Assembly: GCA_018292915.2 (NCBI GenBank)
Contig: JACVVK020000017.1
Coordinates: forward strand, 1,885,501-1,949,500
Length of the DNA stretch: 64,000 nt
Reading direction: 5' to 3'
Source: Batillaria attramentaria
Lineage: Eukaryota; Mollusca; Gastropoda; Batillariidae
Shown here piece by piece: positions 61,388 through 64,000 of the stretch (positions within the stretch are counted from its first letter, which is position 1; every line of letters starts with the position of its first letter). The notes below the pieces were generated by a model. It worked only from the letters and a program-made list of their open reading frames with translations, made no database searches and had not been told where the DNA came from. Made by a program: the position numbers and the translations under genes.

Positions 61388-61401
61388 GAGGGGGGGGGGG
61401 G

Positions 61402-61447
<46 letters not shown>
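61388..61447. repeat. Poly-G tract
   Basis: Nearly pure G broken once by ACC near 61401. A second G run is at 61545-61562. The length in the assembly is likely unreliable. Confidence 0.85.
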
Positions 61448-61449
<2 letters not shown>

Positions 61450-61734
61450 TCCCGGAGGCCCCCGCCGGGATTCGAACTCACGACCCGAGCACTCAAAAAC
61501 CAACGCTCGTGTCCAATGTCATCTGTTCGGCTGTGCGGGGGCGAGGGGGGGGGGGGGGGGGGCGTGGAATTGTTTCTTTTTCCTTTGTTCTTGGCTTTTA
61601 GTTTCATGTGTTACTCGTTTCCGTTTGGTTGATTGTATGTTTATGTTATGTCTATCCTGTTTATGCGCAAAATGTGAAAAAAAGACCAACGCTCTACCGC
61701 TCGGATATCCTGGCTCCCCCCTCCCCCTCCGAAA

Positions 61735-61913
61735 GGGGAGCCGGGGTGGCCGAATGGTAGAGCGTTGGACTTTAAATGCTCGGGTCGTGAGTTCGTATCC
61801 CGGCTGGGGCCAAATATTTGTGCTGGCTTTTTCATCGTTGCCCCGTCTTTGATATCACCCGTATATGGTGGAAAAGGACGTTAAACCCCCAAACACCCAC
61901 CCACCCACCCCCT
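61735..61913 (+). mobile_element. tRNA-derived SINE family A, full-length copy
   Basis: The tRNA-like head GGAGCCGGGGTGGCCGAATG has a box A-like TGGCCGAATGG and, downstream, box B-like GAGTTCGTATCCC. The body reads CTGGCTTTTTCATCGTTGCC and TTTGATATCACCCGTAT. The tail is GGACGTTAAACCCCCAAACA followed by CCCACC repeats. It resembles a tRNA-Leu-derived head. An inverted head-only piece of the same family (61683-61720, minus) adjoins it, and a damaged minus-strand head lies at 61459-61540. Confidence 0.82.
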
Positions 61914-62214
61914 CCGAGAGAAGCAGAGAATCGTCGGGGCCGGCATTACAACTATACTGCAAAACAGGAAGGCAGTGTGATGCCGTACTTGTGAGCTATT
62001 CTTTCGTCGGACTGACTGTGACACGTAAAACAACCCAAAGTATTCTGGACAGTCACGTTGGGGAAGGCAAAAGTGCTTCCCAGAATTGCAGGAAAACGTA
62101 TCACCAGGCAAGTTTGTTCTTTATTTTCAAGTTCAGTGTGCGGCATTGCGGGTTTCACCTGTAAGGCTAAGGCAATAGAAAGTGACGTTTCATCCCTCAC
62201 TGATTTTATTTTGT

Positions 62215-62545
62215 TAAAAAAAACAAAACAACACCTACTTATTACCCCTTTCGGGAAATTATGGCTGCTTCCCCCGGAGAAAGCGCGTCGCCGCGGTACA
62301 GCGCCACCCAATACCTATCCTCTCTCTCTCTCTTATTTATCTTTTCTATTTTTCAGGGTGAGGAAAGCTGGATAACCCGGAGAGAAACCCCACATGGACA
62401 GCTTGTAGCCATGAAAAACCACATCACATATTACAAGCTCGACCAGGGCTGGAACCCACGCTTCATCGCCGTGACAGCGGTGACAGCTGTTTAGTAGCGC
62501 AGCCGTTAAGTCCGACGCGCTACCTACTAGACCACCGCTCATCCG
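62215..62545 (-). mobile_element. SINE family C, copy 2
   Basis: Complement of 13380-13700. TTACCCCTTTCGGGAAATTA, GCTGCTTCCCCCGGAGAAAG, GATAACCCGGAGAGAAACCC, CTGGAACCCACGCTTC and the head complement CTACTAGACCACCGCTC are all recognisable. Confidence 0.7.
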
Positions 62546-62555
62546 CTCGATGGAA

Positions 62556-62716
62556 GGGGTGGGTGGGTGTTTGGGAGTTTAACGTCCTTTTCCACCACGT
62601 AAGACGGGGCAATGAGAAAAAGGCCAGCACAAATGTTCGGCCCCAACCGGGGTTCGAACTCACGACCCGAGCATTGAGAGTCCAACGCTCTACCATTCGG
62701 CTATCCCGGCTCCCGG
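62556..62716 (-). mobile_element. SINE family A, near-complete copy
   Basis: Minus-strand copy: tail GGGTGGGTGTTTGGGAGTTT, then ACGTCCTTTTCCACCACG, and box B complement GGTTCGAACTCACGACCCGA, ending at CCCGGCTCCC. The middle ATATCA segment is shortened. Confidence 0.78.
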
Positions 62717-62719
62717 ATC

Positions 62720-62946
62720 GAATGGGAAAGTTAGCAGCGATGTCTCTTGTAGTAATTGGTTCTGATAAATCGGAGTTAAACATTTGCTTATACGTGCCTT
62801 GTATTCGGGCAGTTTTGTGCACATTTAACAAGGTAACACTGTGCAACTGTTGCAGGGCTTGTAAAGTTCTTTAAAAACAAACAAACAAACAAACAAACAA
62901 ACAAACAAACAAAAAACAAAACGATCCCCAAACCAGCAAATTCACC

Positions 62947-62988
<42 letters not shown>

Positions 62989-63655
62989 CCCAAAACGAAA
63001 ATCTGCTTGGTAAACGTCAATACTCTTTCGTCAGTACGTACTCCCCTTAATAAAACCAATGCTCTCGCGATTACGCATTTTCACAGCAATGGCACCATTC
63101 TGATCAATGAATATTGCAAAGCATCCGATATCGAACCCCGGAAAGCATCGCAAGATTGGATACACCACCGAGACAGCCACCCTTAAACATTGTAAAGCCA
63201 CTGGATCGTCGCTTCGCCCAGCAAGCCAGCGGTAAAATGTCTGCCTGTTGAGGTTTTCTCTGAGAAGCAGACACTGACATGCCCTTAGTCGTTCACAGGC
63301 AATCGATAGCAAGGTTCCATCCGGCTAGTTTAGTTATCCCTGTGTGTAAAACATATTCCTGGTGGTAGCTGGGCGATCGCCTGTCTTTTTGAAAACATGG
63401 CTGCCGCGGGCCACAAAAGCCTGATCGAGTTGAGAGATGTCTGATCGGACGGAATGTTTGAGGTTTGCAGCCACAGTCAGCTGCCTCGGTCTCTTTTCGG
63501 AACTGTTGTTTGACACTTGGGGTTCGGTGAACATGCCTCTGTCAAACTCGCTCTCTCTCTTGGGCAGCTTGTAAGATAGGCAGTCCATGCCTACAAGTCT
63601 TTATCCTGAAATAAACGTTTCAGTCAGTCAGTCAGTCAGTCTCTCTCTCTCTCTC

Positions 63656-63692
<37 letters not shown>

Positions 63693-64000
63693 ACTACGAG
63701 TGCGAAAGCATTCAAACTTAGGTGAGCATTTGGCACGCTCCGTTCCAGTTTTGAGACCGGAGATCATTGTAACGATTGTACTTTCTGAAACTGTTTTACG
63801 TCGTGCAAACCATGAAGGGCTGACAATGTCCAGAACATTATTTTGGACAAACAAACAAACAAACAAACAAACAAACAAACAAACAAACAAACAAATTAGC
63901 AAACAGATTCTGCAACCACGGAACGCGAGACTGTAAATATGCCTTTGTCTTTTCCATTCACGGAATAGAGACGGGAGACAAACAGACTGCGAAAAGACGA
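62720..64000. other. Right-end spacer: microsatellites, no supported gene
   Basis: (AAAC)n at 62873-62912, (AC)n at 62953-62988, (CAGT)n-(CT)n-(TG)n at 63621-63690 after a GAAATAAACGTTTCAGTCAG retroelement-like tail, and (AAAC)n at 63847-63896. The unique sequence between 63000 and 63600 has only short frames. Confidence 0.55.

Overview
The window reads as animal nuclear DNA. Genes are split by GT-AG introns with phase-consistent exons, the spacers are full of (TG)n/(AC)n arrays, and there are many tRNA-derived SINEs, LINE remnants, MITEs and foldback elements. Repeat load and style suggest a marine invertebrate, most likely a mollusc (possibly a gastropod). That placement is inference; no species is identified.

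Left third (1-26 kb): two pairs of head-to-head genes. HADHB (minus, 5' five coding exons only) and HADHA (plus, complete, 20 coding exons, 765 codons) start 321 bp apart and encode the two subunits of the mitochondrial trifunctional protein of fatty-acid beta-oxidation. TM2D1 (minus, 6 exons, 198 residues) and NME6 (plus, 6 exons, 181 residues) start 368 bp apart. HADHA and TM2D1 converge tail to tail near 19.5-19.9 kb. Their introns hold LINE fragments, SINEs and several small DNA-transposon derivatives (hAT-like, Mutator-like and TTAA-flanked).

Middle (26-55 kb): gene-poor and repeat-rich. It has long microsatellites and four unrelated minisatellite/satellite-like blocks (29.6-30.4, 30.47-30.8, 33.1-33.5 and 34.07-34.42 kb). 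A 3.45-kb foldback element with ~713-bp inverted arms and a second nested inverted repeat sits at 36.2-39.7 kb, inside a region that splits a TTAA-type MITE. A dense cluster of one tRNA-derived SINE family occupies 43.6-45.9 kb. Weak gene candidates are a short possibly N-myristoylated protein (29,121-29,432, minus), a possible mitochondrial-presequence first exon (28,839, plus) and an orphan exon (50,391-50,706, plus).

Right part (55-64 kb): a six-exon, phase-consistent gene on the plus strand encodes an acidic protein with a C2H2-like zinc finger (55,343-58,615). The whole locus is bracketed by inverted 25-bp sequences and clusters of an AAAGTGGGTT motif, each end abutting a (TG)n tract. 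It is the best candidate here for an undescribed mobile element, although no transposase was recognised. More SINEs and microsatellites follow to the end.
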